A DNA stretch of 64,000 nt from Bacteroidaceae bacterium (GTDB lineage Bacteria; Bacteroidota; Bacteroidia; Bacteroidales; Bacteroidaceae), in the NCBI GenBank assembly GCA_017555845.1, contig JAFZFO010000013.1, positions 1-64,000 of the forward strand. The letters run 5' to 3'. The position numbers and the translations under genes were made by a program. The notes under the pieces were generated by a model, which was not told the origin of the DNA, searched no databases, and saw nothing but the letters and a program-made list of their open reading frames with translations. This document shows, in pieces, positions 8,376 to 16,555 of this stretch (position 1 is its first letter; each line of letters starts with the position of its first letter).

Positions 8376-8416
8376 AAAATATCCGCTCTTTAGCTGCTAA
8401 AGAGCGGATATTTTTA
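8376..8416. terminator. Strong bidirectional terminator
   Basis: A perfect 19-bp stem AAAAATATCCGCTCTTTAG / CTAAAGAGCGGATATTTTT with a 3-nt loop. It carries A and T runs on both sides and separates convergent genes. Confidence 0.9.
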
Positions 8417-8437
8417 TATATTATAAAGTGGCTATTA

Positions 8438-10213
8438 TCAATTGAATAGCTCGTCTCGTTGAAGATATGCTATAATGTCTCCCCTGTCAACGTGGTCGCC
8501 CTGCTTGGCACATATCTCAACTACGCGTCCACCAAGGCCTGTAGCAACCGGTTGTAGCTCTCCCCAAGGTGTGATGATGGTGCAGAACAGCTCATCGGCA
8601 GCATAGTGGTGTCCGATTGCCGGTGCGTGTGATGTTCCGGCCACTACCACCTCCCAAATGATCTGACCCTTCTCGGCTGCAATGATAGGATCGGCCTTCG
8701 CATGTTTGATAGCCTTGATTTCCTCAATGCTCACACCCTTGCTTGCCATCTCGCTATCCTTTGCCTTCTCAATGTCGGCAAGGAAACGCTCTTTGGCAAC
8801 GCCGCTCTTGTAGTCGCGGTACTGGCGATCGTGCATTGCGAATTCCCAAAGCTCCTCATCATCTTCGCCTGCATCCCATCCTATCTCCTGCATCTCCTTG
8901 CGGTAGTTCTCCAATGCGTCGGGGTAGAAGCTCTGTGGATCGGCAGTTGTGAATTCAAAACCTTTATTCTTTGCCAATTCAACGATTTCGGGGGCAAGTT
9001 CGCCCGGCAGGCGACCGCTCTTTCCAAGTATCATACCCCACATGCTCTCATCCATTCTGCTGAATCGTGGCTCATCCTGAGCGCGTGAAAGCAGGTTCAT
9101 GAGGGCAATGTTCTTTACATATTGGCTGAATGGGGTAACGAGTGGGGGATAACCAACGCGTGGCCATACGTATGCAACCTCATTGAACAACTCAACCATG
9201 AGCTCATCAAGTGTATATGTAGGCTTGCCCTTACTCTGCAGGATACCGTTTATACCTTTATGTACGCCTGCAAGGTCTGACATCATTGAACCCATCATTC
9301 CGCCGGGGAGTCCGCTGGTAAGCAGCAGTGAACTCATCAACTTATTGTTGTTGTCCATGAATACGCCTATCCATTCATCAATGAATTCCTGGGTAAGGCT
9401 GCGCACTTTCATGTATGCGTTCATGTTGATTTCAGGCACTTTAAAGCCTGCATCTTTAAGCATTGCTTGAACGCTGATGACATCCGGGTGAACCTTGCCC
9501 CATGAGAGTGGCTCAACTGCTGTATCAATGATGTCGCAGCCGTTCTTGCACACCTCAAGTATTGATGCCATGGACAATCCCGGACCACTGTGTCCGTGAT
9601 ATTGTATGATGATTTCTGGATGCTTGTCCTTGATGCTCTTTGTCAGGCGGCCGAGAAATGCAGGTCGGCCAATGCCGGCCATGTCCTTGAGGCATATCTC
9701 TTTGGCGCCGGCTTCAATGAGTTCGTCGGCCAGGTTGCTGTAGTATTCGACGGTGTGGACCGGAGATGATGTGATGCAGAGTGTTGCCTGCGGGATCATT
9801 CCGGCTTCAAGTGCATACTTGATTGATGGTATGATGTTGCGTGAGTCGTTCAAGCCGCAGAAAATGCGTGTTATGTCAACACCCTGGGCCTTCTTTACCT
9901 TATACATAAGGCGGCGCACATCGGCTGGTACAGGGAACATGCGTAGGCCGTTGAGTGCTCTGTCGAGCATGTGGGTCTGTATGCCGGCCTCGTTGAAGAA
10001 TTTTGTAAAGCGTCTTACGGCCTTGTTTGGATTCTCTCCCGCCATAAGGTTTACCTGTTCAAAGGCTCCGCCGTTTGTCTCAATGCGTGAGAAACATCCC
10101 ATTTCGACAATTGCAGGCGCTACTTTTTCAAGTTGTTCTGCCAAAGGCTGGAATTTGCCCGATGACTGGAACATGTCGCGGTAAACCAGACTGAACTTAA
10201 TCTCCTTTTTCAT
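8438..10213 (-). CDS. Pyruvate/oxaloacetate carboxyltransferase subunit (HMGL-like plus PYC_OADA), carrier domain without biotin lysine
   Basis: This 591-aa protein is the carboxyltransferase alpha-type subunit (OadA/PycB family). Residues 1-300 form the HMGL-like TIM barrel, with YRDMFQSSG, LKDMAGIG and the metal-binding QYHGHSGPG. Residues 310-480 form the PYC_OADA domain (PRVGYPPLVTPFSQYVKN, LGKSGRLPGELAPEI). It would transfer a carboxyl group between biotin and pyruvate/oxaloacetate. The C-terminus has the shape of a lipoyl/biotinyl domain (GGRVVEICAKQGDHVDRGD). However, the (E/A)AMKM biotinylation motif is replaced by TIITPWGELQP, so no acceptor lysine is visible. Biotin would then have to be supplied by a separate carrier protein not found in this window. 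The gene is transcribed alone. Confidence 0.88.
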   Translation of the reverse strand: MKKEIKFSLVYRDMFQSSGKFQPLAEQLEKVAPAIVEMGCFSRIETNGGAFEQVNLMAGENPNKAVRRFTKFFNEAGIQTHMLDRALNGLRMFPVPADVRRLMYKVKKAQGVDITRIFCGLNDSRNIIPSIKYALEAGMIPQATLCITSSPVHTVEYYSNLADELIEAGAKEICLKDMAGIGRPAFLGRLTKSIKDKHPEIIIQYHGHSGPGLSMASILEVCKNGCDIIDTAVEPLSWGKVHPDVISVQAMLKDAGFKVPEINMNAYMKVRSLTQEFIDEWIGVFMDNNNKLMSSLLLTSGLPGGMMGSMMSDLAGVHKGINGILQSKGKPTYTLDELMVELFNEVAYVWPRVGYPPLVTPFSQYVKNIALMNLLSRAQDEPRFSRMDESMWGMILGKSGRLPGELAPEIVELAKNKGFEFTTADPQSFYPDALENYRKEMQEIGWDAGEDDEELWEFAMHDRQYRDYKSGVAKERFLADIEKAKDSEMASKGVSIEEIKAIKHAKADPIIAAEKGQIIWEVVVAGTSHAPAIGHHYAADELFCTIITPWGELQPVATGLGGRVVEICAKQGDHVDRGDIIAYLQRDELFN

Positions 10214-10303
10214 AATGATTAGTATTTGTGGAGTAGTGTGGAACTACTTTTGGTTTGAAAAATAATGGTTTCGTCTCGTTTCTTGGTCAGTGTATCGTTA
10301 TTG

Positions 10304-10311
10304 CAAAGTTA
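10304..10311 (-). promoter_or_regulatory. Likely -7 element for the carboxyltransferase gene
   Basis: TAACTTTG on the minus strand matches TAnnTTTG, with a 90-nt leader to the ATG. The -33 box is not clear. Confidence 0.4.
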
Positions 10312-10618
10312 GTCGCTTTGTGGTTAAAACCTAATTTTTATAAGGAAATTTTTCAATAATTTTAATTTGCGCCATACTTTCCAATTGTATTAATTCATCA
10401 ATATGTTAAACAAAGTATATCTATCTGTTGTTTAATCAATGAAATATAAAGTGTAGATTGTTGCTCTTGGCAGGTCGTGTCAATTGGTTGTTCGTTTTCA
10501 TTATGCAGCTCTTTCAAAATCTTTTGCCAGGTTGTTGTGTCTCTTTTCTTTTGTCCTTTATCCGCCTTGTTCAATAAGCATGAATTTTGTTCAAAATGTG
10601 CTTGAATAAATGTTCTGT

Positions 10619-10718
10619 TTGGCGAAAATGTGTAAAATCTATGCCTTTTGGCTATTTTGTGCAATTTAATTTCGCCAATAAATAATTAATTTCGCCAAAT
10701 ATTTGATGATTTTGCCAA
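10619..10718 (+). promoter_or_regulatory. Iterated TTTCGCCAA motif upstream of the acyl-CoA ligase cluster
   Basis: TTTCGCCAA occurs at 10670-10678 and 10690-10698, TTTTGCCAA at 10710-10718, and the inverted form TTGGCGAAA at 10619-10627. The three forward copies are spaced exactly 20 bp apart, so they face the same side of the helix, as expected of a multi-site operator. The surrounding 10214-10857 gap is AT-rich and has no convincing gene. Confidence 0.45.
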
Positions 10719-10857
10719 AACACGCCGCTCTGTACCGCAGGTTTTAGATAATTGTAGAATGAATTGCGACCTTTGCGCTGTAAAAACGTTGAAACCGCAT
10801 TGAAGCTATGGTGTGAGACGTGATTGATTTGACTTTATTTAATACTAAAACAATTTT

Positions 10858-12537
10858 ATGAGACATTATCTTTCCTATATTGAAGATGTCGTTAAAAATG
10901 GATGGGACAAACCTGCCATAACCAATTATGGTGGCAATTCCTTCAAGAATTGCGACTTGGCGAGAAATATAGAGCGATTGCACATTCTTTTTGAGCAGTG
11001 TGGAATCAAGGAGGGCGAGAATATTGCAATCTGTGCACGAAATTCGGCTGAATGGTGTGTGGTTTTCCTTGCCATTTCAACATATAAAGCTGTTGCTGTT
11101 CCTTTGTTGGCCGATTTTCTTCCCGAAAATATCGCAAATCTTGTGAAGATATCGGACAGCAGAATGTTGTTTGTCGACAAGAGTGTGTTGTCTGGTCTGC
11201 AACGCTCAGGTGTTGCCGGCAATTTCGGAGAATATGAAAATTTTGTTGGTGTATTTGATATTGTAACATACGAAGGAATAGAGGATTGTAACAATTCGGT
11301 TAATGTAGATGTTGAAAGTGTAGAAAAGGCTTTCCTGAAGAAATATCCTAATGGAATGACTGCTGCTGATGTTCATTTCGGTTGCGGTAATCTGGATGAT
11401 CTTAATGTTATCAGCTATACTTCGGGTACAAGCAGTTCGCCTAAGGGAGTAATGCTTTCGGCCAAATCCTTGTCAGGCAATGTCGAGCTTGCCAGAAGAC
11501 TTGTTCCTGTTGCTGTGCATACACCCGGCAATACCTTGTCAATCTTGCCATTGGCTCATATATTCGGTTTGGCATTTGACTTCCTTTTCCTCTTCAGTTG
11601 CGGATGCCACATCCATATATTCACAGAGAAACCTGTACCTGTGCGTCTGCTTAAAGCGCTGTCCGAAGTAAAGCCATTTATCTTCTTGACTGTCCCAATG
11701 TTAATAGAGAAGATTTTCAGAGCAAAGGTTATCCCTACACTGAAGAAACCTGTAATGAAATTCCTTACCTCTATTCCGGGTGTACGTCGTCTCATATTCA
11801 ATAAGGTGCGTTCTAAAATCATTGATACATTCGGTGGCAATCTGCATAAGGCCGGCTTTTTTATCGGAGGTGCTGCAATAAGCAAGGATGTAGATAAGGT
11901 TATGAAGAGAATAAGGATCCCATATGCGGTTGGTTATGGTATGACCGAATGTGGCCCTCTTATCAGTTATGTGGCTTCATCACACCCCACTATCCACGAG
12001 GCCGGTGGCATTGCAGGTCCAACAATTGAGGTGCGTATTGACTCTGACAGGGAAACGAAGGTTCCGGGCGAGATCCAGGTACGTGGCGATGTCGTGACAT
12101 CGGGTTATTTCAAGAACCCCGAGGCTACAAAGGCTTCATTCACTAAGGATGGCTGGCTCAAGACCGGCGATATGGGTATACAGCCCCGTAAGGGTATCAT
12201 ATATATAAAAGGACGTTGCAAGAACATGATATTGACCGGTAGTGGCCAGAATATCTACCCCGAGGAAATTGAGGATCTGATTTTGCAGCTACCATATATT
12301 ACAGAAACGCTTGTCGTTGGCCGTAATCACGCGCTTGTAGCGTTGATAGTAGCCGATTATGATGCTATGAAGGCTGCCGGCATTGCAAAAGAGAATGCGC
12401 AGGAGTTGATTGAGAGCAATGTGTTCGCATTGAATGCCAAATTGCCTGTCTACAGCCAGATTTCGCGTTGCGAATTGCGTGATGAACCGTTTGAGAAGAC
12501 TCCAAAACTAAGTATCAAGCGTTTCATGTACAACTAA
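10858..12537 (+). CDS. AMP-forming acyl-CoA ligase, tandem copy 1
   Basis: This 559-aa member of the ANL adenylate-forming superfamily most resembles long-chain fatty-acid-CoA ligases (FadD/LC-FACS). Motifs in order: the P-loop YTSGTSSSPKGV near residue 185, GYGMTECGPLISY near residue 360, GWLKTGDMG near residue 430, GRCKNMILTGSGQNIYPEE near residue 455, and the C-terminal adenylation lysine in FEKTPKLSIKRF. It would activate a carboxylic acid with ATP and pass it to CoA; chain length cannot be read from sequence. It has no signal peptide. Copies 2 and 3 follow and have exactly the same length, but they resemble each other more than this one. A terminator follows this gene, so it is probably its own transcript. 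Confidence 0.88.
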   Translation: MRHYLSYIEDVVKNGWDKPAITNYGGNSFKNCDLARNIERLHILFEQCGIKEGENIAICARNSAEWCVVFLAISTYKAVAVPLLADFLPENIANLVKISDSRMLFVDKSVLSGLQRSGVAGNFGEYENFVGVFDIVTYEGIEDCNNSVNVDVESVEKAFLKKYPNGMTAADVHFGCGNLDDLNVISYTSGTSSSPKGVMLSAKSLSGNVELARRLVPVAVHTPGNTLSILPLAHIFGLAFDFLFLFSCGCHIHIFTEKPVPVRLLKALSEVKPFIFLTVPMLIEKIFRAKVIPTLKKPVMKFLTSIPGVRRLIFNKVRSKIIDTFGGNLHKAGFFIGGAAISKDVDKVMKRIRIPYAVGYGMTECGPLISYVASSHPTIHEAGGIAGPTIEVRIDSDRETKVPGEIQVRGDVVTSGYFKNPEATKASFTKDGWLKTGDMGIQPRKGIIYIKGRCKNMILTGSGQNIYPEEIEDLILQLPYITETLVVGRNHALVALIVADYDAMKAAGIAKENAQELIESNVFALNAKLPVYSQISRCELRDEPFEKTPKLSIKRFMYN

Positions 12538-12607
12538 GCGGGTATTGGTTCAATACTCTTTAAATGTATCTTTAATTTTATATTATTGATAGTGATTGAT
12601 TTGATTG

Positions 12608-12643
12608 TTCCGGGGCGCATTGCCCTGCGTCCCGGAATCTTTT
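12608..12643 (+). terminator. Rho-independent terminator after ligase copy 1
   Basis: Stem TTCCGGG/CCCGGAA is extended inward by GCGCA/TGCGT around a TTGCCC loop and followed by TCTTTT. Confidence 0.8.
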
Positions 12644-12700
12644 AAAAGTACGTAATGTGAAAAAGTGTTAACGACGTGTCTGTTTTGTACTTTTAAAAGA
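12638..12700. promoter_or_regulatory. 14-bp inverted repeat between ligase copies 1 and 2
   Basis: TCTTTTAAAAGTAC at 12638-12651 is repeated in inverse as GTACTTTTAAAAGA at 12687-12700, separated by 35 nt. Each arm also contains the palindrome CTTTTAAAAG. It may be a pair of operator sites or a long stem. The rest of the gap to 12845 is AT-rich with no gene. Confidence 0.4.
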
Positions 12701-12845
12701 TAAAAAAATGTCTGTATTAAGTTAATTGTAGCTTTCGGTTAAATTTTTTTAAGGGCTTTTTTGAATATTTGTACGATTGAATAAGATACAGGTTGTATAA
12801 AACTTTGTATATATAAAATAGGAATTTTTAATTAATTGAGATATT

Positions 12846-14525
12846 ATGAAACACTTTGTCAGTCTTTTGAACGATTCTATCAAAATGAATTGGGCATCTC
12901 CGGCGGTAACTAATTTCGGTGGAGTAACTTACACTTATGGCCAGATGGCTGAGCAGATTGCGAAATACCATATCCTCTTTGAGGAGGCAGGCATAAAGAA
13001 AGGCGACAAGGTCGCTCTCTATGCACGCAACTCGGCTGAATGGATAATTGCGTATTTCGCAACTTTGACCTATGAGGCAGTGTCAGTGCCTTTCCTTCCC
13101 GATTTCATTCCTGCAGCTGTTGCTGAGTTGAGCGCATTCTCAGAGTGTAAATTGCTCATCGCTGATGATGTTGCAGTGAACAGCCTTAATGAGGATGCAA
13201 AATACATCAAACAGCTCGAGTCTACAAAAGGCTTTGCCGGTATCATCAATGTAAAGGATATCAGTGTCAGTATGGCTACAGAAAAGGCTTTGTCTGCCGC
13301 ATACGAAACTCTCGATGCACATTATGCAAAGCTCTATCCAAATGGCTTGACTGCAGAGAACGTCAACTTCTATCCCGAAGAGCGTGATATGGAGGCTGTT
13401 GTTGAAATCAGCTTCACATCGGGTACCACTAGTGCAACATCAAAGGGTGTAGTGCTTCCTGCACGTTCATTGTCTGTTAACCTTGACTTTGCACGTCGCG
13501 AGATTCCTACTACACGTGGTGCTCACATCTTTGCAATCCTTCCAATGGCACATATGTTCGGTCAGACATTCGACGTCCTTTTCCCATTGGCTGGTGGTTG
13601 TCACGTACACGTGATGCCTGGAAAGCCAACTCCAGCACGTCTGTTGGGCGGTTTGGGTGCTGTGAAGCCATTCATGTTCCTCACTGTACCTTTGGTTGTT
13701 GAGAAGATCTTCAAGTCTAAGGTGTTCCCTGCAACACGCAAGTTCCCTGCAAATGTACTCTTGAAGGTTCCCGGTCTGGACAAGATCGTGCTCAACAAGA
13801 TAAAGAAGTCGCTCCTTACAGCCTTCGGTAACGGCTTTACAACAGGTCTTATCCTTGGTGGAGCAGCTCTTAACCGTGAGGTAGAGGATTTGCTCAAGCG
13901 CATGAACTTCCCATATGTGGTAGGTTATGGTATGACCGAGTGTGGTCCGCTTATCTCATATCGTGACAAGAGTCAGTTCGTGAAGTACTCATGTGGTGCG
14001 ACAGCCTCTCCATTGGAGTTGCGTATCGATTCTTCTAACCCACGCCGTATCCTTGGTGAGATTCAGGTAAAGGGTGATGCTGTGATGCTCGGCTACTACA
14101 AGAATGAGGAGGCTACAGCAGCAACATTCACAAAGGATGGCTGGTTGAAGACCGGTGACATGGGTATCGTAGATGCAAAGGGCAATGTCTTCATCAAGGG
14201 CCGTTGCAAGAACATGATTCTGACCGGTAGTGGCCAGAATATCTACCCCGAGGAGATCGAGGATAAGATCAATAACCTTCCTTATGTTCTTGAGTCATTG
14301 GTTGTTGGCCGCAAGAATGCAATTGTTGCACTTGTTGTTGCCGATTATGAGGCAGGCAAGAAGGATGGCCTTGACGCAGCAGCTCTCGACAAGCTTGTTG
14401 ACGAGAATGTTTTGGCTTTGAACGCTGAGCTTGCAGCATACAGCAAGATCGGTTACACCGAGATCCGTGGCGAGGCTTTCGAGAAGACTCCAAAACAGAG
14501 CATCAAGCGTTACATGTACTCATAA
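12846..14525 (+). CDS. AMP-forming acyl-CoA ligase, tandem copy 2
   Basis: This 559-aa paralogue is very close to copy 3 over its whole length and more distant from copy 1. It keeps the A5 motif GYGMTECGPLISY, the A7 motif GWLKTGDMG, GRCKNMILTGSGQNIYPEE and the final lysine in FEKTPKQSIKRYMY, so it should be active. The phosphate-binding loop reads SFTSGTTSATSKGVV. Compared with the usual TSGTTGxPKG it has one extra residue and lacks the proline, as does copy 3. It is preceded by a 308-nt gap with its own inverted repeat and followed by a terminator, so it is probably regulated separately from its neighbours. Substrate is unknown; fatty acids are likely. Confidence 0.88.
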   Translation: MKHFVSLLNDSIKMNWASPAVTNFGGVTYTYGQMAEQIAKYHILFEEAGIKKGDKVALYARNSAEWIIAYFATLTYEAVSVPFLPDFIPAAVAELSAFSECKLLIADDVAVNSLNEDAKYIKQLESTKGFAGIINVKDISVSMATEKALSAAYETLDAHYAKLYPNGLTAENVNFYPEERDMEAVVEISFTSGTTSATSKGVVLPARSLSVNLDFARREIPTTRGAHIFAILPMAHMFGQTFDVLFPLAGGCHVHVMPGKPTPARLLGGLGAVKPFMFLTVPLVVEKIFKSKVFPATRKFPANVLLKVPGLDKIVLNKIKKSLLTAFGNGFTTGLILGGAALNREVEDLLKRMNFPYVVGYGMTECGPLISYRDKSQFVKYSCGATASPLELRIDSSNPRRILGEIQVKGDAVMLGYYKNEEATAATFTKDGWLKTGDMGIVDAKGNVFIKGRCKNMILTGSGQNIYPEEIEDKINNLPYVLESLVVGRKNAIVALVVADYEAGKKDGLDAAALDKLVDENVLALNAELAAYSKIGYTEIRGEAFEKTPKQSIKRYMYS

Positions 14526-14550
14526 TAACAAGTTTGACTTTATTATACTG

Positions 14551-14583
14551 GTACCCGTTCCGCATGGAGCGGGTACTTTTTTT
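14551..14583 (+). terminator. Rho-independent terminator after ligase copy 2
   Basis: Stem GTACCCGTTCC / GGAGCGGGTAC (one G-T pair) with a GCAT loop, followed by seven T. Confidence 0.9.
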
Positions 14584-14728
14584 ATGTTAAGAAAGGTCTT
14601 TTGGTGTTGAAATTTGACAATTTTGTTTCAAAACTGCACATTTAAACGCAGTTTGTGCAAGCAATATTTGTATTTTAAAAAAATAATGCGGAAATTTGCA
14701 CCATCAAATCAATCACACAATCAATACT

Positions 14729-16408
14729 ATGAGACATTTTATAAGTTACTTCAATGATGCGGTAAAGAAATATTGGGATTTGCCGGCTGTTACCAACTTC
14801 GGTAAGGAGACATATACTTATGGTCAGATGGCAGAGCAGATTGCCAAATATCATATTCTCTTCAGCGAAGCCGGCATTGTAAAGGGCGATAAAGTCGCTC
14901 TCTATGCGCGCAATTCAGCAGAATGGGTATTTGCCTATTTTGCAACACTTACCTATGATGCAGTAACTGTTCCATTCCTCCCCGATTTCATCCCCGCAGC
15001 AGTGGCTGAACTCGGTGCTTTCTCGGAGTGCAAGCTCATCATCGCCGATGATTATGCCATCAAGGGATTGAATGAGGATGAAAAATATATCAAGCAGCTC
15101 GAAACTACCAAAGGCTTTGCCGGTGTTCTCAATATCAAGGATTTGAGTGTCGTTCATGCTACAGACAAGGCTTTGGCTGCAACTCGTGAGACACTTGACG
15201 AGCACTATGCAAAGATGTATCCTGCAGGCTTGACAGCCAACGACATCAACTACTATCCGGTAGAGCGCGATATGGAGGCTCCGGTTGAAATCAGCTTCAC
15301 ATCGGGTACCACAAGCGCTACATCAAAGGGTGTTGTGCTTCCTGCACGCTCATTGTCATCAAACCTTGAGTTCGGTTACAGAGAGATTCCTACTTGTGTG
15401 GGCGGTCACATTTTTGCTATTCTTCCAATGGCCCACATGTTCGGTCAGGCATTTGATGTCCTGTTCCCATTTACAAGCGGTTGCCATGTGTTCGTAATGC
15501 CTGGCAAGCCAACACCTGCACGTCTGTTGGGTGGTTTGGCTACAGTGAAACCATTCATGTTCCTCACTGTTCCTTTGATCATTGAAAAGATATTCAAGTC
15601 AAAGGTATTCCCTGCAACACGCAAGTATCCTGCAAAATTGCTGTTGAAGATTCCCGGACTTGACAGAATTGTGCTCAATAAGATAAAGAAATCGCTCCTT
15701 ACAGCCTTCGGTAACGGCTTTTCAACTGGTGTTATCCTGGGTGGAGCAGCTCTTAACCGTGAGGTAGAGGATTTGCTCAAGCGCATGAAGTTCCCTTACG
15801 TAGTAGGTTATGGTATGACCGAGTGCGGTCCGCTTATCTCATATTGCGACAAGAGCGAGTATGTGAAATACTCATGCGGTACCAATGCCGGTACAGTTGA
15901 TATCCGCATTGATTCTGCCAACCCACACCGTGTACTTGGCGAAATCCAGGTAAAGGGCGATGCTGTGATGCTTGGTTACTACAAGAACGAGGATGCAACA
16001 GCAGCGACATTTACAAGCGATGGTTGGTTGAAGACCGGTGATATGGGTATTCTTGACAGAAAGGGCAACCTCTTTATCAAGGGCCGTTGCAAGAACATGA
16101 TCCTTACTGCAAGTGGTCAGAATATCTATCCCGAGGAGATTGAGGATAAGATCAATAACCTTCCTTATGTTATTGAGTCATTGGTTGTTGGTCGCAAGAA
16201 TGCGATTGTTGCACTTGTTGTAGCCGACTACGAGGCCGGTAAGAAGGCTGGTCTTGACGAGCAGGCACTCGAGAAACTCATTGATGAGAATGTACTTGCC
16301 TTGAATCCAGAGTTGGCTGCGTACAGCAAGATCGGTTACACCGAGATTCGCCGCGATGCTTTTGAAAAGACTCCAAAGCAGAGCATCAAGAGATTTATGT
16401 ATTCGTAA
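14729..16408 (+). CDS. AMP-forming acyl-CoA ligase, tandem copy 3
   Basis: From the ATG at 14729 the protein is 559 aa, exactly the length of copies 1 and 2. A frame extension to 14696 would add eleven residues that the paralogues lack, so it is rejected. The motifs are as in copy 2: SFTSGTTSATSKGVV, GYGMTECGPLISY, GWLKTGDMG, GRCKNMILTASGQNIYPEE and the terminal adenylation lysine in FEKTPKQSIKRF. The very high similarity to copy 2, including shared DNA blocks such as AAGAAATCGCTCCTTACAGC-type stretches, points to a recent duplication or gene conversion. Substitutions concentrate in surface stretches, so the two may differ in expression more than in chemistry; this is inference. Confidence 0.88.
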   Translation: MRHFISYFNDAVKKYWDLPAVTNFGKETYTYGQMAEQIAKYHILFSEAGIVKGDKVALYARNSAEWVFAYFATLTYDAVTVPFLPDFIPAAVAELGAFSECKLIIADDYAIKGLNEDEKYIKQLETTKGFAGVLNIKDLSVVHATDKALAATRETLDEHYAKMYPAGLTANDINYYPVERDMEAPVEISFTSGTTSATSKGVVLPARSLSSNLEFGYREIPTCVGGHIFAILPMAHMFGQAFDVLFPFTSGCHVFVMPGKPTPARLLGGLATVKPFMFLTVPLIIEKIFKSKVFPATRKYPAKLLLKIPGLDRIVLNKIKKSLLTAFGNGFSTGVILGGAALNREVEDLLKRMKFPYVVGYGMTECGPLISYCDKSEYVKYSCGTNAGTVDIRIDSANPHRVLGEIQVKGDAVMLGYYKNEDATAATFTSDGWLKTGDMGILDRKGNLFIKGRCKNMILTASGQNIYPEEIEDKINNLPYVIESLVVGRKNAIVALVVADYEAGKKAGLDEQALEKLIDENVLALNPELAAYSKIGYTEIRRDAFEKTPKQSIKRFMYS

Positions 16409-16427
16409 AGAATTTTTACCATATTGC

Positions 16428-16463
16428 AAAGCTCCGGATAGAAATTCCGGAGCTTTGTTTTTT
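16428..16463 (+). terminator. Rho-independent terminator after ligase copy 3
   Basis: Perfect 11-bp stem AAAGCTCCGGA / TCCGGAGCTTT with a 7-nt loop, followed by a T-rich tract. Confidence 0.9.
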
Positions 16464-16503
16464 TATACCTTGATTGCCAAATGGCTGTTGGAACTTAATC
16501 TTC

Positions 16504-16534
16504 TTTGATGTATCGCGGTAAAAACGTACCTTTG
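16504..16534 (+). promoter_or_regulatory. Consensus promoter of the nitrilase-family gene
   Basis: TTTG at 16504-16507, exactly 19 nt, then TACCTTTG at 16527-16534, 22 nt before the ATG at 16556. This is a full match to the Bacteroidetes consensus. Confidence 0.65.
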
Positions 16535-16555
16535 TATCATATAATCACGGAATTT

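Noticed and set aside
10398..10664. Minus-strand frame of 88 codons in the gap before the ligase cluster.
   Set aside because: No domain-like pattern, AT-rich, overlaps the iteron array, no start signal.
14696..14728. Eleven extra N-terminal residues for ligase copy 3.
   Set aside because: The two paralogues are exactly 559 aa and begin at the equivalent of 14729.
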